A stretch of 49,322 nt of DNA from Alphaproteobacteria bacterium (GCA_030739735.1 JASLYQ010000022.1:1-49322); one strand, 5' to 3'. Positions 18,040 to 27,708 are shown, counted from the stretch's first letter. The notes: generated by a model from the letters alone, not told the origin. Program-made: numbers and translations.

Positions 18040-19998
18040 TTAGATCTTGCCGGCCCGCGTCAGCGGATCGGCAGCTTCGCCGACAAGTATCGATTTCGCA
18101 TCGTCAAGAGCAAGCACTTCCTGTTTTTTTTCGCCCAAGCGGCGGATTGAGACTGTGCGCTCGGCCGCCTCGCGGGCGCCGACGACCGCGATTACCGGTA
18201 CTTTTGCGTGGCTGTGCTCGCGGACCTTGTAGTTGATTTTTTCGTTGCGCAAGTCGATCTCGCAGCGCAGGCCGGCGGTGGCGAAAGCATCGCGCACCTC
18301 GGTCGCGAAGGCGTCACCCTCGCTGGTAATGGTGGCGACCACAGTCTGGGTTGGAGCCAGCCACATGGGCAAGCGCCCGGCATAGTTCTCCACCAGAATG
18401 CCGATGAAGCGCTCGAAGGAGCCGAGGATCGCCCGGTGCAGCATGACCGGACGGTGCTTGCCACCGTCCTCACCGATATAGTTGGCGTCGAGCCTTTCCG
18501 GCAAGACGAAATCGACCTGCAGCGTGCCGCATTGCCAGTCGCGGCCGATGGCATCGCGTAGCACGAACTCGAGCTTCGGTCCGTAAAATGCGCCTTCGCC
18601 GGGGTTCGGCACGGGCTCAAGGCCCGCCACCCGGCAGGCCTCTTGCAACGCCGTCTCGGCACGATCCCAGACAGCGTCATCACCCGCGCGCACGGGCGGG
18701 CGGTCGGCAAACTTAACGGTCACGTCCTCGAAACCGAAGTCGCGATAAATATCGAGCAACAGGGTGCAGAATTCCACGGTCTCAGACGAAATCTGGTCCT
18801 CGGTGCAAAAGATGTGGGCGTCGTCCTGAACGAAGGCGCGCACTCGCATCAGCCCGTGCAGTGCGCCCGAGGGCTCGTTGCGGTAGCAGGCGCCGAACTC
18901 GGCCATGCGGAGCGGCAGGTCTCGGTAGCTCTTGATGCCCTGGCGAAAGACCTGCACATGGCAGGGGCAGTTCATGGGCTTGAGCGCCAGCACGCGGTCT
19001 TCCGACTCGGCAGTGAACATGTGTTCGCGGAATTTCTCCCAGTGGCCCGAGCGCTCCCAGAGCACGCGGTCGACGAGCTCTGGCGTGTGTACCTCAACAT
19101 AGCCAGCGGCGTCGAGGCGACGGCGCATGTACTCCCGGGCGGCGCAATATAGCGTCCAGCCCTTAGGGTGCCAGAAGACGCTGCCCGCCGCTTCCTCCTG
19201 AAAGTGATAGAGATTCATCTCGCGGCCGAGCCGGCGGTGATCGCGCTTCTCGGCTTCTTCAAGGCGGTGCAGATAGGCCTTAAGCTCCTTCTCGGACGTC
19301 CAGGCCGTGCCGTAAACGCGTTGCAGCATGGTATTGCGCGAATCGCCGCGCCAATAAGCGCCGGCTAGCTTGAGTAGCTTGAATGCCTTTCCGAGCTTGC
19401 CCGTGGACGCCAAGTGTGGGCCACGGCAGAGATCAGTGAACTCGCCCTGCTTGTAGATCGTGATGAGTTCGTCATCGGGAAGTTCCTGGACTATCTGTGC
19501 CTTGTACGTCTCGCCGATCTCTTCGTAAAAGTTAATGGCGTCGTCCCGGCGCCAAACCTTACGTGCTATCGGCTCGTCGCGATCGACGATCTCGCGCATG
19601 CGCCTTTCCATGCGCTCCAGATCTTCCGGAGTAAAGGGCTCATCGCGAGCGAAATCATAATAGAAGCCGTCCTCAATCACCGGGCCGATAGTTACCTGAA
19701 TATCGGGCCAAAGCTCCTTTGCAGCCTGGGCCAGCACATGCGCGGCGTCATGGCGCAACACTTCAAGCCCTTCCGCGTCCTTGGCTGTAACGATCGTCAG
19801 TTCGGCATCAGCCTCGATCTCGCGGTTGAGATCCCAGAGCGCACCGTTGACGCGCGCAACGATCGCCGCCTTGGCCAGCCCGGGCCCGATGGTGGCTGCC
19901 ACTTCTCCGGCGGTAACCGGACGCGGGAAAGCCCGGACGGAGCCGTCCGGCAAAGTAATAGCGATCTCTCGGAGTGTGGATTCGGAAATTGTTGCCAT
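18040..19998 (-). CDS. thrS: Threonine-tRNA ligase
   Basis: Charges tRNA-Thr and edits mischarged serine. The 652 residues show the N-terminal TGS domain (about 10-70), the editing domain with HDAAH near 83 and the class II core with the zinc-site MNCPCH segment, then the anticodon-binding domain near the end ([11 protein letters not shown]). The ATG at 19998 is the family start; the open frame upstream overlaps the GT9 gene and is rejected. It heads the thrS-infC-rpmI-rplT-pheST order seen in E. coli, and the GT9 gene ends 35 bases upstream. Confidence 0.98.
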   Translation of the reverse strand: MATISESTLREIAITLPDGSVRAFPRPVTAGEVAATIGPGLAKAAIVARVNGALWDLNREIEADAELTIVTAKDAEGLEVLRHDAAHVLAQAAKELWPDIQVTIGPVIEDGFYYDFARDEPFTPEDLERMERRMREIVDRDEPIARKVWRRDDAINFYEEIGETYKAQIVQELPDDELITIYKQGEFTDLCRGPHLASTGKLGKAFKLLKLAGAYWRGDSRNTMLQRVYGTAWTSEKELKAYLHRLEEAEKRDHRRLGREMNLYHFQEEAAGSVFWHPKGWTLYCAAREYMRRRLDAAGYVEVHTPELVDRVLWERSGHWEKFREHMFTAESEDRVLALKPMNCPCHVQVFRQGIKSYRDLPLRMAEFGACYRNEPSGALHGLMRVRAFVQDDAHIFCTEDQISSETVEFCTLLLDIYRDFGFEDVTVKFADRPPVRAGDDAVWDRAETALQEACRVAGLEPVPNPGEGAFYGPKLEFVLRDAIGRDWQCGTLQVDFVLPERLDANYIGEDGGKHRPVMLHRAILGSFERFIGILVENYAGRLPMWLAPTQTVVATITSEGDAFATEVRDAFATAGLRCEIDLRNEKINYKVREHSHAKVPVIAVVGAREAAERTVSIRRLGEKKQEVLALDDAKSILVGEAADPLTRAGKI

Positions 19999-20033
19999 CT
20001 CGGCGCGGACAATGGGTGCCGTGCGCGACCCTG

Positions 20034-20942
20034 TCAAGCGAGGCCAGCCAGGACTTTTTCGGGCGGCAAGTCGGCAAGCTGTGCCATTTGCAGCACGGTC
20101 ACATTTTCGCCGCGGGGCGCACATAGCGAGGGATCGGAGGCGGCGCTGAAGAGGACGACAGAGCGCGTGCCGCAGGCGGCGAGGATGTGCATCGGCCCGG
20201 TGTCGTTGCCAACGGCAAGTGCGGCGCTGCGCGCGAGGGGGGCAAGTTGGTCCAGGGTGGTCGCACCACAAAGGTTTTGGATTTCGCAAGAGGCTTCGGC
20301 CGCGATGACAGCCAGGGTATCCTGCTCGGCCTCAGCACCGATCAGCACAGGCAGGGTGCCGCGCTCGGCCAGCGCCTTTGCCAGCGCCGCGTAGTGCGGC
20401 CAGCGCTTGGTCGGACGGTGGGGAGCCCCGCCGGGCACCAGCAGGGCGTAAGGCGTACTCGGCAACGAGATATCGGCATCGAGCCAGGAGAGCGACGGCA
20501 GCGGCACCTCGGCGATATCAGCCATCGCCAGTTGCTCGGCCTGCCGGTCGAGGGTGTGCATAGCATCGCGCTCAGGGTTACCATGCGGGTGCGAGCAGCC
20601 GGCCGCAATGCCCGACCATTCGGGCCGCACACCGCGGGCAAACAGACGGAAATAGAGGCTGGAGCGGTCCGAGGTCTGCAGGTCGTAGACCCGCTCAAAG
20701 TCGGCCGCCACCAATCGCCGCCGCATGGCGAGCCAGACGCCTGGCCGCATCCAGCCGGGGCGTTCGTCCAACCATACCCGGTCGAACCAACCACAGGCCT
20801 CGCCCCAGCCCGCGAAGGCAGAAACGGTGAGCAACGTGATCTCGGCCCCAGGATGATACGCGCGGATGGCAGCGAACGGCCCCGTCGCCAGCACCCAGTC
20901 GCCGAGCGCGCCAAGCTTGATGACGAGGATCCTCTCAGCCAT
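20034..20942 (-). CDS. Glycosyltransferase family 9 (heptosyltransferase-like)
   Basis: A 302-residue GT9 protein of the LPS heptosyltransferase type. The N-terminal [19 protein letters not shown] (residues 5-23) is the acceptor-side loop with the general-base aspartate; [15 protein letters not shown] near 168 and the [11 protein letters not shown] segment near 245 make the sugar-nucleotide site. It probably adds a heptose or related sugar to the lipopolysaccharide core at the inner face of the inner membrane; the exact sugar cannot be told. It sits between a GT4 gene and thrS on the same strand. Confidence 0.9.
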   Translation of the reverse strand: MAERILVIKLGALGDWVLATGPFAAIRAYHPGAEITLLTVSAFAGWGEACGWFDRVWLDERPGWMRPGVWLAMRRRLVAADFERVYDLQTSDRSSLYFRLFARGVRPEWSGIAAGCSHPHGNPERDAMHTLDRQAEQLAMADIAEVPLPSLSWLDADISLPSTPYALLVPGGAPHRPTKRWPHYAALAKALAERGTLPVLIGAEAEQDTLAVIAAEASCEIQNLCGATTLDQLAPLARSAALAVGNDTGPMHILAACGTRSVVLFSAASDPSLCAPRGENVTVLQMAQLADLPPEKVLAGLA

Positions 20943-21034
20943 GTTTTAGCGCCGCACTTAATTAGTAGCAGTTACTGTTTGCTGACACAGGCGGCTCCTC
21001 GGCGGCATGAAACGAAATTAATAACTGTCACCAA

Positions 21035-22165
21035 TTAAATTTCCAACAACTCATGATAGACGGCTAGCGTCATGGCGCACATTTTCTCGGCCGTAAAGCG
21101 CGCCCGGACGCGAGCGATCCCGGCGGCACCCATGGCTGCCCGGGCCGCCTCGGGCATGGCGAGACACCGCTCAAGCGCTGTCGCTAGGGCTGTAGCATCG
21201 CCCGGCGGCACCAACCAGCCGGTCTCGCCATCTGCCACGGACTCGAGCGAGCCACCATGGGCCGTAGCGATTACCGGGCGGCCTACAGCTTGGCCCTCAA
21301 TGGCAACGCGGCCGAAGGCTTCCGGATCGATTGAGGCCGAGACCACCACGTCAGCAGCGAGGCAAGCTGCTGCCATATCGCTCACGTCGCCGGGTATGAC
21401 CACACTGTCTGCAAGCCCCGCTACCGCAATCTGCTCACGTAGCCGCGCCACATAGCGCCCGCGGCCCTGCGCATCGCCAGCTAGCACAATGCGCATGGGT
21501 TGTTTGGCCAGTCGAGCCGCCTCGATCAGCACTGTCTGGCCTTTCCAGCCCGTCAACCGGCCCGGCAGCAGGACCACTGGGGCATCGTCCGCACCCCAGG
21601 TTTGGCGCAGGGCGGTGACGCGCTCGGGCGCCACCTTGGCCGCATCAAACACGGACAGATCGACGCCGCGGGGAATCACGCAGATGCGCTCCGGCGGCGT
21701 GCCATAGATTTTCTGCATGTGGCGTGCGATGTGCTCGGAGATAGCGATGACCCGGTCGCCCTTGGTCATAACAATATTGTAACGACGCTTGAAAGCGTTG
21801 GCATGGCCGTAGGTGCCGTGGAAGGTGGTAACGAAGGGGACGCCAGCACCATGTGCCGCCATGAGCGCGCTCCAGGCCGGTGCACGGCTGCGCGCATGAA
21901 CCAGGTCGATGTGGCGCTGGCGGATCAGGGCTTCGAGCCGACGAGCATTGGCGGCGATAGCAAAAGGGTTCTTGCTGTCGAGCGGCAAGGCGATGTGCTC
22001 GGCGCCTGCGGCCTCGAGCGCATCAACACCAGGACCCCCCGCGGAGGCGACCAGCGCCTGCCAACGGGCCGCGATCTGCGCTGCCGCCACCTCGATGGTC
22101 CCGCGCGGCACGCCACCGGCGCCCATCGCCGGCAGCACTTGCAGTACGCATCGCCCTCCAGCCAT
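21035..22165 (-). CDS. Glycosyltransferase family 4 (GT-B fold)
   Basis: A 376-residue retaining glycosyltransferase. The N-terminal half has VLQVLPAMGAGGVPRGTIEVA (residues 7-27), the donor half has LPGRLTGWKGQTVLIEA and the ExFGRVAIEGQAVGRPVIAT signature (PEAFGRVAIE), which holds the two glutamates for the nucleotide sugar. The neighbouring GT9 gene makes a role in lipopolysaccharide or another surface glycan likely. The gene is divergent from the alpha/beta hydrolase and ends 92 bases before the GT9 gene, across a small AT-rich spacer. Confidence 0.92.
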   Translation of the reverse strand: MAGGRCVLQVLPAMGAGGVPRGTIEVAAAQIAARWQALVASAGGPGVDALEAAGAEHIALPLDSKNPFAIAANARRLEALIRQRHIDLVHARSRAPAWSALMAAHGAGVPFVTTFHGTYGHANAFKRRYNIVMTKGDRVIAISEHIARHMQKIYGTPPERICVIPRGVDLSVFDAAKVAPERVTALRQTWGADDAPVVLLPGRLTGWKGQTVLIEAARLAKQPMRIVLAGDAQGRGRYVARLREQIAVAGLADSVVIPGDVSDMAAACLAADVVVSASIDPEAFGRVAIEGQAVGRPVIATAHGGSLESVADGETGWLVPPGDATALATALERCLAMPEAARAAMGAAGIARVRARFTAEKMCAMTLAVYHELLEI

Positions 22166-22289
22166 CGCCTCTGCCCTTGACCTGCGCGCAACCGCGCGCT
22201 TTCCTCAACACCATAGATAGCCCGCATGGGGAGCTACGACCATAACCGATCCTGAGCCAGATCAACTGAAGCGCCCGGATAGCCACTTC

Positions 22290-23003
22290 GTGGCCTATCA
22301 CCGAAGCCCTGGCAACGGACCGATGGTGATCTTCTGTGGCGGCTTCATGTCGGACATGACAGGCACCAAGGCGCAGGCGCTGGGGGCCTTTTGCCGCGAG
22401 CGCGGCCAGGGCTACGTGCGCTTCGACTATCATGGCCACGGGCAATCCTCGGGCGCGTTCGCCGACGGCACCATCGGGCGCTGGGTCGACGATGCACTGG
22501 CTGTCATCGACATGCTTAACGACGCACCGGTGCTGCTGGTTGGCTCCAGCATGGGCGGCTGGATAATGCTGCTGGCGGCGCTTGCCCGGCGTCAACGCGT
22601 CGCCGGGCTGGTCGGCATCGCTGCCGCACCCGACTTCACACGGCGCATGGTGGAAGAGGAATTCGACGACGAGCAGCGCCTGGCATTATTGCATAAGGGC
22701 AGGGTGGAAATGCCGTCTGAGTACGATGACGGACCCTACATCATCACACAGGCGCTGATCGACGACGGTAATGCCCGCTGCCTACTTCACGGGCCGATCG
22801 CGCTGGAAATTCCAGTGCGCCTCCTGCACGGTATGCAGGACACGGCGGTGCCCTGGCAGACCGCGCTTACCATCGCCGAGGCACTGGAAAGCGAGCGCGT
22901 CGCCGTGACGCTCGTCAAGGCGGGCGATCACCGCCTCAGCGAACCTGGCGATATCACCCGCCTTTGTGCGGCGGTGACGGAAGTCAGCGAGTTGATTGAC
23001 TAA
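22290..23003 (+). CDS. Alpha/beta hydrolase (ABHD10-like), start uncertain
   Basis: A serine hydrolase with the nucleophile motif GSSMGGW, an early oxyanion segment VIFCGGFMSDMTGTKA and a late histidine in KAGDHRLS, so the triad is probably complete. Relatives include the acyl-protein thioesterase/ABHD10 group; the substrate is unknown. The first normal start is the GTG at 22290 (237 residues). However, 16 codons upstream read like the usual family N-terminus (LKRPDSHFVAYH), and an ATA at 22242 follows GGGGAG by eight bases, which would give 253 residues. The gene is divergent from the GT4 gene and convergent with hinT. Confidence 0.88.
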   Translation: MAYHRSPGNGPMVIFCGGFMSDMTGTKAQALGAFCRERGQGYVRFDYHGHGQSSGAFADGTIGRWVDDALAVIDMLNDAPVLLVGSSMGGWIMLLAALARRQRVAGLVGIAAAPDFTRRMVEEEFDDEQRLALLHKGRVEMPSEYDDGPYIITQALIDDGNARCLLHGPIALEIPVRLLHGMQDTAVPWQTALTIAEALESERVAVTLVKAGDHRLSEPGDITRLCAAVTEVSELID

Positions 23004-23088
23004 AGTCGCGGTGGCGGACTGCCCCTTTTTACGATGGTGAGCAACCGGCAATACCGTCAAGGGTGCAGCCAGATAGTGCGTTCTCCTC

Positions 23089-23451
23089 TTACGAGCTGCG
23101 CCGCATGCCGCCGAGTTGGCGGCCGCCCATGACATGGAAATGCAGGTGTGGAACTTCCTGGCCACCGTGCTCGCCGCAATTGCTGACCACCCGGTAACCG
23201 CCTTCGGCGATGTCGTGCTGGTCCACGATGGCCTTGATGGCCGCGAACACCGCCGCTGCCTCGGCCGGACTTGCCTCTTTGGTGAACGCGGTCATGTCCG
23301 CATAGCGACCCTTGGGCACCACCAGCACATGCACCGGTGTCAGATGCGCAACGTCGTGGAAGGCGAGCACGTGCTCGTCCTCATAGACCTTATCTGCCGG
23401 GATTTCGTTCCTCAGAATGCGTGCGAAAATATTGCTGTCGTCATAGGCCAT
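23089..23451 (-). CDS. HIT family nucleotide hydrolase (HinT-like)
   Basis: A 120-residue histidine-triad protein with H102, H104 and H106 in PHLHFHVMGGR, and NIFARIL plus EDEHVLAFHD at the start. HinT-type enzymes hydrolyse adenosine phosphoramidates and acyl- or aminoacyl-adenylates. Its start overlaps the hisE stop as TGATG, so it is read with hisI-hisE; hisE next to a HIT gene is common in alphaproteobacteria. Confidence 0.95.
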   Translation of the reverse strand: MAYDDSNIFARILRNEIPADKVYEDEHVLAFHDVAHLTPVHVLVVPKGRYADMTAFTKEASPAEAAAVFAAIKAIVDQHDIAEGGYRVVSNCGEHGGQEVPHLHFHVMGGRQLGGMRRSS

Positions 23452-23777
23452 CAGGGCTCTCTGCTCTCTTTCTCGGTGATACCAGAAACGCCTTCGCGCC
23501 GCGCCAGCTCTTCGAGCACGTCGTCCGGCGCGATCCCAGCATCAGCCCACAGAATCATCAGGTGAAAGAGCAAATCGGCACTTTCCGCCACCACCGCCTC
23601 ACGGTCGCTGGAGACTGCGGCAATAGCGCATTCAACCGCCTCCTCGCCGACCTTCTGAGCTATCTTGGTCCTGCCCTGGCCGAAGCGCTTGGCGACATAG
23701 GAGGTCTCAGGATCGCCGCCCTTGCGCGCTTTAATCACCTCTTGCAGGCGCGCGAGAATGTCCGCCGCGTCAGCCAT
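23451..23777 (-). CDS. hisE: Phosphoribosyl-ATP diphosphatase
   Basis: Removes diphosphate from phosphoribosyl-ATP, the second step of histidine synthesis. It is a 108-residue MazG-like helical protein with the metal-binding KVGEEAVE (E45, E46, E49) and [10 protein letters not shown] motifs. The ATG at 23777 gives the family start [11 protein letters not shown] and overlaps the end of hisI by eight bases; the upstream extension lies inside hisI. Its own stop overlaps the start of the HIT gene. Confidence 0.96.
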   Translation of the reverse strand: MADAADILARLQEVIKARKGGDPETSYVAKRFGQGRTKIAQKVGEEAVECAIAAVSSDREAVVAESADLLFHLMILWADAGIAPDDVLEELARREGVSGITEKESREP

Positions 23778-24186
23778 AGAGCGTCTCCGGCGGCACCAGC
23801 ACCGGCGTGATCTCTGCGGCGCCGTTGTCAAGCGCGGTGAAAAAGCAGCTGCGCCGGCCGGTATGGCAGGCGACGCCGGTCTGGTCGACCAAGGCCAGTA
23901 GTGCATCGCCATCGCAGTCGACCCTAAGCGAGATTAGCCGCTGGATATGACCCGAGCTCTCGCCCTTGCGCCACAGGGCGCCACGACTCCGCGACCAATA
24001 GCAAATACGCCCCGTCGCCAGCGTCTCGGCCACTGCCTCGCGCGTCATCCAGGCGAGCATCAGCACCTCGCCCGTGTCGTGCTGCTGCGCGATCACCGAA
24101 ACCAAACCGTCGTCATTGAAAGCGATGCGGTCGAGTATGCTGTTGTCCATACGAGGCTGGCTAACAGATTTATCTGCGGGTGTCAT
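23770..24186 (-). CDS. hisI: Phosphoribosyl-AMP cyclohydrolase
   Basis: Opens the adenine ring of phosphoribosyl-AMP, the third step of histidine synthesis. The 138 residues contain [19 protein letters not shown] (62-80), the magnesium-binding DCDGD (90-94) and the zinc cysteines C91, C107 and C114. It is separate from hisE, as in most alphaproteobacteria, and overlaps it. Start choice is uncertain: the ATG at 24186 has GGAG directly against it, while the ATG at 24150 (MDNSILDR) has no clear site but resembles relatives. Confidence 0.95.
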   Translation of the reverse strand: MTPADKSVSQPRMDNSILDRIAFNDDGLVSVIAQQHDTGEVLMLAWMTREAVAETLATGRICYWSRSRGALWRKGESSGHIQRLISLRVDCDGDALLALVDQTGVACHTGRRSCFFTALDNGAAEITPVLVPPETLYG

Positions 24187-24488
24187 CTCCAGGCGAGGAT
24201 GGCGAAGACGCGGTCAGCCCCGAGACCGGGTTGGTCGGGAAGCGGTTCGCAAGCAAGCGCGTGTGGTCGGCATCAAGGCACGCCACTTGCTCGGGTGACA
24301 GCCTGGTGCTGATACCGGCCCTGGCGCACGCACCCGGCCGCGCCATGCTTTGTGGGGGCTGGTCTACGTCGTAAGAAAAGGTCTCCAGCAACGTGTTCGG
24401 AAAAGTACACCAGAGGCCTATTAGACCAGACGGATTCGCACCTTACCCGAGAGGCAACAATACGCGGACTTGGGCAAAGACATCTTCC
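24187..24488. other. 302-base spacer between hisI and the methyltransferase
   Basis: I see no convincing gene here. A minus-strand frame at 24170-24391 encodes 73 residues, but it has no recognisable motif and overlaps hisI. No tRNA-like fold or good terminator is visible. The hisI promoter should be in it. Confidence 0.4.
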
Positions 24489-25529
24489 TTATTTTTTTAC
24501 CGCCAACACCGTGAAGCCTTCGCCGATGATACTGCGCTGGATGTTGGCGCTGAAGCCCGCCGTTTGTAGCAAAGTTTCCTGCTCCTCGCGGGTAGGCACG
24601 ATGTTGCCCCAGGTGAGCTCTTCAAAGCCGGTCTGCACGGGGAAAAGGAAGTCCTTCTCGCGGGCTTCGGCAAGCGTCGTCGGATAGGTCTCGTCGATAA
24701 TCATCAGCCAGCCACCCGGCCCAAGCGCACGATAGCAGGCGTTGATGACACTTTGGCGCATGGGTTGCCCGATCTCGTGAAGCACCTCGACCATGACCAC
24801 CGCATCAGCCGCACCTTCCAGCACGGCTGTGGCGACATTGCCTTCGATTAGCTGCACGCGATCGTCCAAACCGGCGGTGGTAATAGCCTCGCGCGCGGCC
24901 TTCATGCCAGTGGGGTCGATATCGACACCGACGCATTTAGCCTCGGGGAATGCCTTAGTGATCTGCAACAGATGGCGGCCCATGCCGCAGCCGACTTCGA
25001 GCACGGTCCCACCCGCGTCAAGCCGGTCCTTGAGACCGTCTAGCTCAGGCAACAGTTTGCGCGTGCTAAGCACCTGCAAACCAGTAGTCGAGTCCGCAAC
25101 GGCCATGCCGAAGGCCTCGCTGCGGCCCTGAAAGGGTACCGTCGCGCCATCGCGGAAGGCCTTGAGGCAGAAGCGGTGGTCCTCTGTCGCGTGATCGGTG
25201 CCGAGGCGCACATAGGCGCCGAGATAGCGCGGGTGCCCAGGCTTGGCGAGAATCTGGTCCATGTGAGGGCCAAGGCGCCAATTGCGCGTCTCATTGTCGG
25301 CCTCGAGCAGCCCGAAGGAATAGGCCGTGACGGACCAAGTCTCGACATAAGGCACATGCAGAGAAAGCCGCTCGGCCAGCGCCCCGGACGAGATACCCGG
25401 CTCCGCCTCGATCGCCTCGAACAGCCCCAGGCGGACGCCGATATCGATCAGATGCATGGCATTGAAACCACGCCGCCATTCAAAAATTCTGGCGACTTGA
25501 TCATCCGGTGTTGGTGTTTCTTGCGACAT
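24489..25529 (-). CDS. SAM-dependent methyltransferase with N-terminal helix-turn-helix fold
   Basis: A 346-residue class I methyltransferase. Residues 20-95 form a winged-helix dimerisation domain as in O-methyltransferases; residues 176-186 (VLEVGCGMGRH) are SAM motif I, GVDIDPTG (201-208) is the acidic loop, and EVLHEIG with GPGGWLMIIDE follow. Substrate unknown; small-molecule O- or C-methylation is most likely. The start is the ATG at 25529 after GGGAG. A perfect 18-base palindrome lies 30 bases upstream, so the gene probably has its own repressor or activator. It stands between hisF and hisI, where alphaproteobacteria usually keep histidine genes together, and so looks inserted. Confidence 0.9.
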   Translation of the reverse strand: MSQETPTPDDQVARIFEWRRGFNAMHLIDIGVRLGLFEAIEAEPGISSGALAERLSLHVPYVETWSVTAYSFGLLEADNETRNWRLGPHMDQILAKPGHPRYLGAYVRLGTDHATEDHRFCLKAFRDGATVPFQGRSEAFGMAVADSTTGLQVLSTRKLLPELDGLKDRLDAGGTVLEVGCGMGRHLLQITKAFPEAKCVGVDIDPTGMKAAREAITTAGLDDRVQLIEGNVATAVLEGAADAVVMVEVLHEIGQPMRQSVINACYRALGPGGWLMIIDETYPTTLAEAREKDFLFPVQTGFEELTWGNIVPTREEQETLLQTAGFSANIQRSIIGEGFTVLAVKK

Positions 25530-25558
25530 GGCCGTTTCTCCCTTCTTTATGCAGTCGG

Positions 25559-25576
25559 CCACATTTCGAAATGTGG
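25559..25576. promoter_or_regulatory. Perfect 18-base palindrome, operator candidate
   Basis: CCACATTTCGAAATGTGG reads the same on both strands over all 18 bases. Its end is 29 bases from the methyltransferase start codon, between the expected promoter and the ribosome-binding site, the usual place for a dimeric repressor. No regulator gene is adjacent. Confidence 0.6.
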
Positions 25577-25699
25577 TCTACACCATAAGTCGATGGTTGC
25601 CACAGACTAAGCAATTACCCGTCTTTGTCCGTCCATATGCTCGTCGCATTTGATTCTTGGTAGGAATGAGCCGTCACTTCTAAGCTCATCAAAACGAGC

Positions 25700-26458
25700 T
25701 CACACCTCTCTCACCGCCACGCCGCCATTGGCCATATGCGCCTTAGCCTCGGCTATCGAATATTCGCCGAAATGGAAGATCGACGCTGCCAGCACGGCGC
25801 TGGCGTGACCTTCAGTGACACCTTCGATGAGGTGGTCGAGAGTGCCGACGCCGCCCGAGGCGATAGTCGGCACGGGTACAGCATCGGCGATTGCGCGGGT
25901 CAGGCGCACGTCGAAACCCATGCGGGTGCCGTCGCGATCCATCGAGGTAAGCAGGATCTCACCAGCGCCGAGATCGACCATCCGGCTGGCCCATTCCACC
26001 GCGTCGATACCAGTGGCATTACGTCCGCCATGGGTGAAGACCTCGAAGCCGTCGCCCCGGCCTTTGGCATCGATGGCGACGGTGATGCATTGCGAGCCAA
26101 ACTTAGTCGCAGCTTCCGCCACCAGCTCAGGTCGGTTGACCGCAGCCGTATTGATAGAGACTTTGTCAGCACCCGCGAGCAACAGGCGGCGCACGTCGTC
26201 GACCGCGCGCACCCCACCGCCGACCGTGAGCGGCATGAAGCACTGCTCAGCGGTGCGCGCGACCACGTCGAGAATAATATTCCGATTGTCAGAGGAGGCG
26301 GTAATATCGAGAAAGCAAAGCTCGTCGGCACCCGCCGCGTCATAGAGACGCGCTTGTTCGACTGGATCACCGGCATCGACCAGATCGACGAAGTTGACCC
26401 CCTTAACCACCCGCCCGTCTTTGACGTCAAGGCAGGGAATGATGCGCACTTTTAACAT
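25700..26458 (-). CDS. hisF: Imidazole glycerol phosphate synthase, cyclase subunit
   Basis: Together with HisH it turns PRFAR and ammonia into imidazole glycerol phosphate and AICAR. The 252-residue TIM barrel has the catalytic D11 ([14 protein letters not shown]) and D130 (VAIDAKGRG), plus the phosphate loops GGGVR and ASGGVG. The start follows the hisA stop by three bases. A weak AGCTC/GAGCT hairpin lies after its stop codon, without a T-tract. Confidence 0.98.
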   Translation of the reverse strand: MLKVRIIPCLDVKDGRVVKGVNFVDLVDAGDPVEQARLYDAAGADELCFLDITASSDNRNIILDVVARTAEQCFMPLTVGGGVRAVDDVRRLLLAGADKVSINTAAVNRPELVAEAATKFGSQCITVAIDAKGRGDGFEVFTHGGRNATGIDAVEWASRMVDLGAGEILLTSMDRDGTRMGFDVRLTRAIADAVPVPTIASGGVGTLDHLIEGVTEGHASAVLAASIFHFGEYSIAEAKAHMANGGVAVREV

Positions 26459-26461
26459 TAT

Positions 26462-27193
26462 TTAGCGTGCTAAGAACGTTAGCGCATCGCGCGGAGATAG
26501 GCGGCCATCATACAGCGCACGACCGGAAATTACACCCTCGATACCGGTTGCTGCGACTGTCTTTAGCACCTCGAGATCGGCCAGCGAGGTGATGCCGCCA
26601 GACGCGATCACCGGTGTCGTCACAGCTTGTGCCAACGCTACAGTGGCCTCCACGTTCATACCACTCATAGCACCATCGCGCTCGATGTCCGTATAGATGA
26701 TGGCGGCAGCGCCCGCGTCCTCGAAAACAAGTGCCAGATCACGAGCACTGGTCTCAGTCACCTCGACCCAGCCATCTACCGCGACCATGCCCCCGCGGGC
26801 GTCGATACCAACCGCGATTTGGTCAGGGAACAACCGGCAGGCCTCGCGCACCAGGGTCGGATCGCGCTGGGCCACGGTGCCGAGGATGACCCGTGTCACA
26901 CCCGCCTCAAGCCAATGCTCGATCGCCCTGAGGTCGCGAATACCGCCGCCGAGCTGTATCTTGAGACCGCCCACGGCGATAATGTCGGAAACCACCTCGC
27001 TATTGATCGGACGGCCGGCGAAGGCGCCGTTCAGGTCCACCACGTGCAGCCAACGAAAACCCATGGCGGCGAAGGCGCGAGCCTGGCCCGGGGGGTCATC
27101 GGAGAACACCGTAGCGCGGTCCATGTCCCCCTGGACGAGACGCACGCAAGCACCGTCTTTGAGATCGATCGCCGGGTACAGCGTCAGCGCCAT
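26462..27193 (-). CDS. hisA: ProFAR isomerase (HisA)
   Basis: Isomerises ProFAR to PRFAR, directly before the HisH-HisF step. The 243-residue TIM barrel has the catalytic pair D10 (YPAIDLKDG) and D131 (VGIDARGG), with LGGGIRD and ASGGITS phosphate loops. The ATG at 27193 gives the family start MALTLYPAID and overlaps the stop of the GNAT gene as TGATG, which rules out the longer open frame. Confidence 0.98.
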   Translation of the reverse strand: MALTLYPAIDLKDGACVRLVQGDMDRATVFSDDPPGQARAFAAMGFRWLHVVDLNGAFAGRPINSEVVSDIIAVGGLKIQLGGGIRDLRAIEHWLEAGVTRVILGTVAQRDPTLVREACRLFPDQIAVGIDARGGMVAVDGWVEVTETSARDLALVFEDAGAAAIIYTDIERDGAMSGMNVEATVALAQAVTTPVIASGGITSLADLEVLKTVAATGIEGVISGRALYDGRLSPRDALTFLAR

Positions 27194-27708
27194 CAGAGAT
27201 TCTTGATATAGAACGCGCCGGCGATCATCTCGCCATCGACCTCGTGGTAGCGGTCGAGCACGCCCCAGCGTTCGTAGCCGCATGATTCGTAGAGCTTGAT
27301 CGCGCGCTCCTGGATCACGCGCACGTCAAGTCGCATGACGCGGAAGCCTGCATCGCACGCCGCGGTCTCCGCCGCCTCCAGCAGTAGTCGGGCAAGGCCG
27401 TGACCGCGCGCCCAGGGGGCCACGAAATGAGTGTCGATATGCGTCGCGAAATGCCCTGCCTCAAAATTCGCTGACGGTTTAATGAGCTGCACCGAGCCCG
27501 CCACCGAGCCATCCACATGGCCGAGCAACAGCACGCGCTCGGGCACCAGGATGACACCGCGCCAATAGGCCTCCAGGCTCTGCCGCGGCGGCGGCGTGAC
27601 CCAGCCGAAGCCGATACCGCCCTCGATCGCCGCAACCGTGGCGGCGCAGAGGTCCGCCAGCTCGCCGCGGGCGAAGCGCTCCACCTCGCTGACGGATAAC
27701 TCCGCCAT
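27193..27708 (-). CDS. GNAT acetyltransferase within the his operon
   Basis: A 171-residue GNAT protein. The acetyl-CoA loop is VAPWARGHGLARLLLEAAE, followed by RLDVRVIQERAIKLYESCGYERWG, both typical of the fold. Substrate unknown. It starts at the ATG at 27708 with GGAGG five bases upstream and overlaps both neighbours by one base (hisH stop and hisA start, each as TGATG), so it is fully part of the histidine transcript. A GNAT gene in this place occurs in several alphaproteobacteria, which suggests a link with histidine or purine metabolites, but none is shown here. Confidence 0.92.
   Translation of the reverse strand: MAELSVSEVERFARGELADLCAATVAAIEGGIGFGWVTPPPRQSLEAYWRGVILVPERVLLLGHVDGSVAGSVQLIKPSANFEAGHFATHIDTHFVAPWARGHGLARLLLEAAETAACDAGFRVMRLDVRVIQERAIKLYESCGYERWGVLDRYHEVDGEMIAGAFYIKNL

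Noticed and set aside
19999-20289. 97-residue N-terminal extension of ThrS
   Set aside because: It overlaps the GT9 gene and the family start is at 19998.
23778-23912. 45-residue extension of HisE
   Set aside because: It is out of frame inside hisI; HisE relatives begin at 23777.
24170-24391. 73-codon minus frame before hisI
   Set aside because: No motif, overlaps hisI, and no clear ribosome-binding site.
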